From: Streptomyces sp. KL109B
Lineage (GTDB): Bacteria > Actinomycetota > Actinomycetes > Streptomycetales > Streptomycetaceae
NCBI RefSeq assembly: GCF_030766935.1
Contig: NZ_JASERL010000008.1
Coordinates: 186,001 to 250,000 of the forward strand
Direction of reading: 5' to 3'
DNA: 64,000 nt
Positions 62,779 to 64,000 of this stretch are shown piece after piece (the first letter of the stretch is position 1; every line of letters starts with the position of its first letter). The notes beneath the pieces are model-generated. The model did no database searches. It saw only the letters and a list, made by a program, of their open reading frames with translations, and had not been told where the DNA came from. A program made the position numbers and the translations under genes.

Positions 62779-63779
62779 CACCCCCCGACCCGACACGCCC
62801 CGACCCGACGCCCCCCGGCCCGACACCTCCCGGCCCCCGCTCCGACGTACAGGCCCTCATCGACGCCTGCACCGCCAACTTCCCCGCCCTCGGCACCGAG
62901 TTCACCGACATCAAAGACGTACGCGCCTTCTTCGCGGAGCGCGCCCGCACCGCCCCGCCCCCGCCCCGGCTCCCCGCCCTGCACCGGGTGACCGACCTGG
63001 ACGCGGACGGGGTCCCGGTCCGCGTCTACGACCCGGCGGAGGCGCCCCAGGACGACGTCACACCCGTCGTCGTCTTCTTCCACGGCGGCGGAATGGTGCT
63101 GTGCTCCCTCGACTCGCACGACGCGTTCTGCCGCGAACTGGCCGCCGACACCGGGGCGTTGGTCGTGTCCGTCGACTACCGGCTCGCGCCCGAGCACCCG
63201 TTCCCCGCCGCCCCCGACGACGCGTACACCGCGCTCCTGTGGGCCGCCCGCAACCACCCCGGGCGGCCCCTCGTCGTCGCCGGGGACAGCGCCGGCGGCA
63301 ACCTCGCCGCCGTCACCGCGCTGCGCGCCCGGGAGCGCGGCGGGCCGGACCTCGCCGCCCAGCACCTCTACTACCCGATGCTGGACCCGGACCGGTCCTC
63401 GGCCTCGTACGAGGAGAACGCGCACGGCAACTTCGTCACCGCCGACCACATGCGCTGGTACTGGCAGCAGTACCTGCCCCGCCCCGAGCAAGACGCCCGC
63501 GACCCGCGCGCGACCCCGTTCGCCGCGGCCGAACTCGGCGGCCTGCCACCGGCGTTCGTCGTCACTGCCGGGCTCGACCCGCTGCGCGACGAGGGGCGCC
63601 GGTACGCGGAGCTGCTGGCCGCCGCCGGGGTGACCGCCGAGTACCACTGCTACGACGAGGCGTTCCACGGGTTCCTGACGATGGTCGGGGACGCCGCCCT
63701 GCCCGAGGCGAAGGCCGCCCGCGCGGCCGCCTTCGCCCACCTGCGGAGCATCACCAGCGTCACCGGCGTCACCCGGTAA
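62775..63779 (+). CDS. Alpha/beta hydrolase, hormone-sensitive-lipase type esterase
   Basis: A 334-residue HSL-family esterase: oxyanion HGGG in VVVFFHGGGMVLCSLDSHD, nucleophile Ser in VVAGDSAGGNLAAV, Asp in FVVTAGLDPLRDEGRRYAEL and His in YDEAFHGFLTM. A Pro-rich N-terminus (TPPDPTRPDPTPPGPTPPG) precedes the fold. It could hydrolyse an ester or lactone formed by the adjacent Baeyer-Villiger enzyme. Overlaps the upstream SDR by four bases and the convergent monooxygenase by eleven. Confidence 0.9.
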   Translation: MTPPDPTRPDPTPPGPTPPGPRSDVQALIDACTANFPALGTEFTDIKDVRAFFAERARTAPPPPRLPALHRVTDLDADGVPVRVYDPAEAPQDDVTPVVVFFHGGGMVLCSLDSHDAFCRELAADTGALVVSVDYRLAPEHPFPAAPDDAYTALLWAARNHPGRPLVVAGDSAGGNLAAVTALRARERGGPDLAAQHLYYPMLDPDRSSASYEENAHGNFVTADHMRWYWQQYLPRPEQDARDPRATPFAAAELGGLPPAFVVTAGLDPLRDEGRRYAELLAAAGVTAEYHCYDEAFHGFLTMVGDAALPEAKAARAAAFAHLRSITSVTGVTR

Positions 63780-64000
63780 GAAGCTCGAACCCCTGGTACC
63801 CGTCCGCCGCGACCTTCTCGATGATGTCGCCGTACACCCCGAAGCCACCCACGAACGGCATGAACACCCGTGGTTTGCCGGGGATGTTGGCGCCGAGGTA
63901 CCAGGAGTTCGCCGCCGTCATCAGCGTGCCGTCCGCCCGCTCCCGGCACTCGGCCACCCACCCGTCGACGGCCTCGGCGCGCGCCTCCACACCCGCGTAA
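63769..64000 (-). CDS. Baeyer-Villiger-type flavin monooxygenase, C-terminal part
   Basis: Only the last 76 codons are visible; the gene continues beyond the right edge. The end reads TLMTAANSWYLGANIPGKPR, VFMPFVGGFGVYGDIIEK, VAADGYQGFELLTG, which is the characteristic C-terminus of cyclohexanone-monooxygenase-type enzymes. It inserts oxygen next to a ketone; the neighbouring esterase could open the resulting lactone or ester. Convergent with that esterase, overlapping by eleven bases. Confidence 0.85.
   Translation of the reverse strand, partial: YAGVEARAEAVDGWVAECRERADGTLMTAANSWYLGANIPGKPRVFMPFVGGFGVYGDIIEKVAADGYQGFELLTG

Overview
The window is high-GC, gene-dense actinobacterial DNA. The gene content and order (hisD-hisC-hisB-small protein-hisH-priA-hisF, hisI-trpE-...-trpC-trpM-trpB-trpA-dsbA-lgt, gltB-gltD), many GTG starts, leaderless TAGCGT-type promoters, XRE/DUF397 genes and dispersed GC-rich intergenic palindromes all point to a Streptomyces chromosome, probably the core rather than an arm.

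Layout. 1-5.4 kb: the 5' end of a DapA-family aldolase gene, a divergent GntR/FadR-type regulator, a 24-residue bL37-like ribosomal protein gene, a YbaK-type tRNA deacylase, a Lon-N-domain protein, a helical-repeat protein and a pentapeptide-like membrane protein. 5.5-10.9 kb: the histidine operon, closed by a strong hairpin. 11.0-16.1 kb: a secreted cutinase / polyester-hydrolase-like enzyme, a LuxR regulator with a perfect inverted repeat at its promoter, a PucR-type regulator and a TIGR03085 protein. 16.2-25.4 kb: hisI, trpE, three small membrane proteins, trpC, trpM, trpB, trpA, a DsbA-like protein and lgt. There is no trpF; PriA (HisA) presumably covers that step, tying the two pathways together.

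25.5-37.1 kb is one tight ten-gene operon on the minus strand: LacI regulator, two sugar ABC permeases, a lipoprotein binding protein, four consecutive ADP-ribosylglycohydrolase-family proteins, a CaiB-type CoA-transferase and a CitE-type lyase. Most junctions overlap by 1-4 bases. I read it as an uncharacterised uptake-and-breakdown pathway for a glycosylated or ribosylated compound. Two of the four hydrolase genes carry dispersed repeat DNA translated in frame, one of them a 220-bp element with perfect 24-bp ends.

37.3-44.5 kb: a VIT-family transporter and glutamate synthase gltBD with a GlnR-like box. 44.6-51.0 kb: a probable conflict or stress-signalling cassette made of a 1755-residue caspase-HSP90-like ATPase-wHTH protein, a small Cys-rich protein and a small three-helix membrane protein, with a small divergent ORF. 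51.0-53.0 kb: a decayed XRE/DUF5753 regulator that has lost its DNA-binding region, an intact tandem DUF397 protein and a HutD-like protein.

53.4-64.0 kb: a sterol-type catabolic region. Acyl-CoA dehydrogenases, an enoyl-CoA hydratase and the gene order fadE30-ipdF-kstR2-fadA6 resemble the mycobacterial KstR2 regulon. A near-perfect KstR2-like box lies in the divergent promoter. A KstD-like ketosteroid dehydrogenase, a steroid-dehydrogenase-like SDR, an esterase and a Baeyer-Villiger monooxygenase (cut by the window edge) follow. No tRNA, rRNA, CRISPR array, transposase or riboswitch was recognised.
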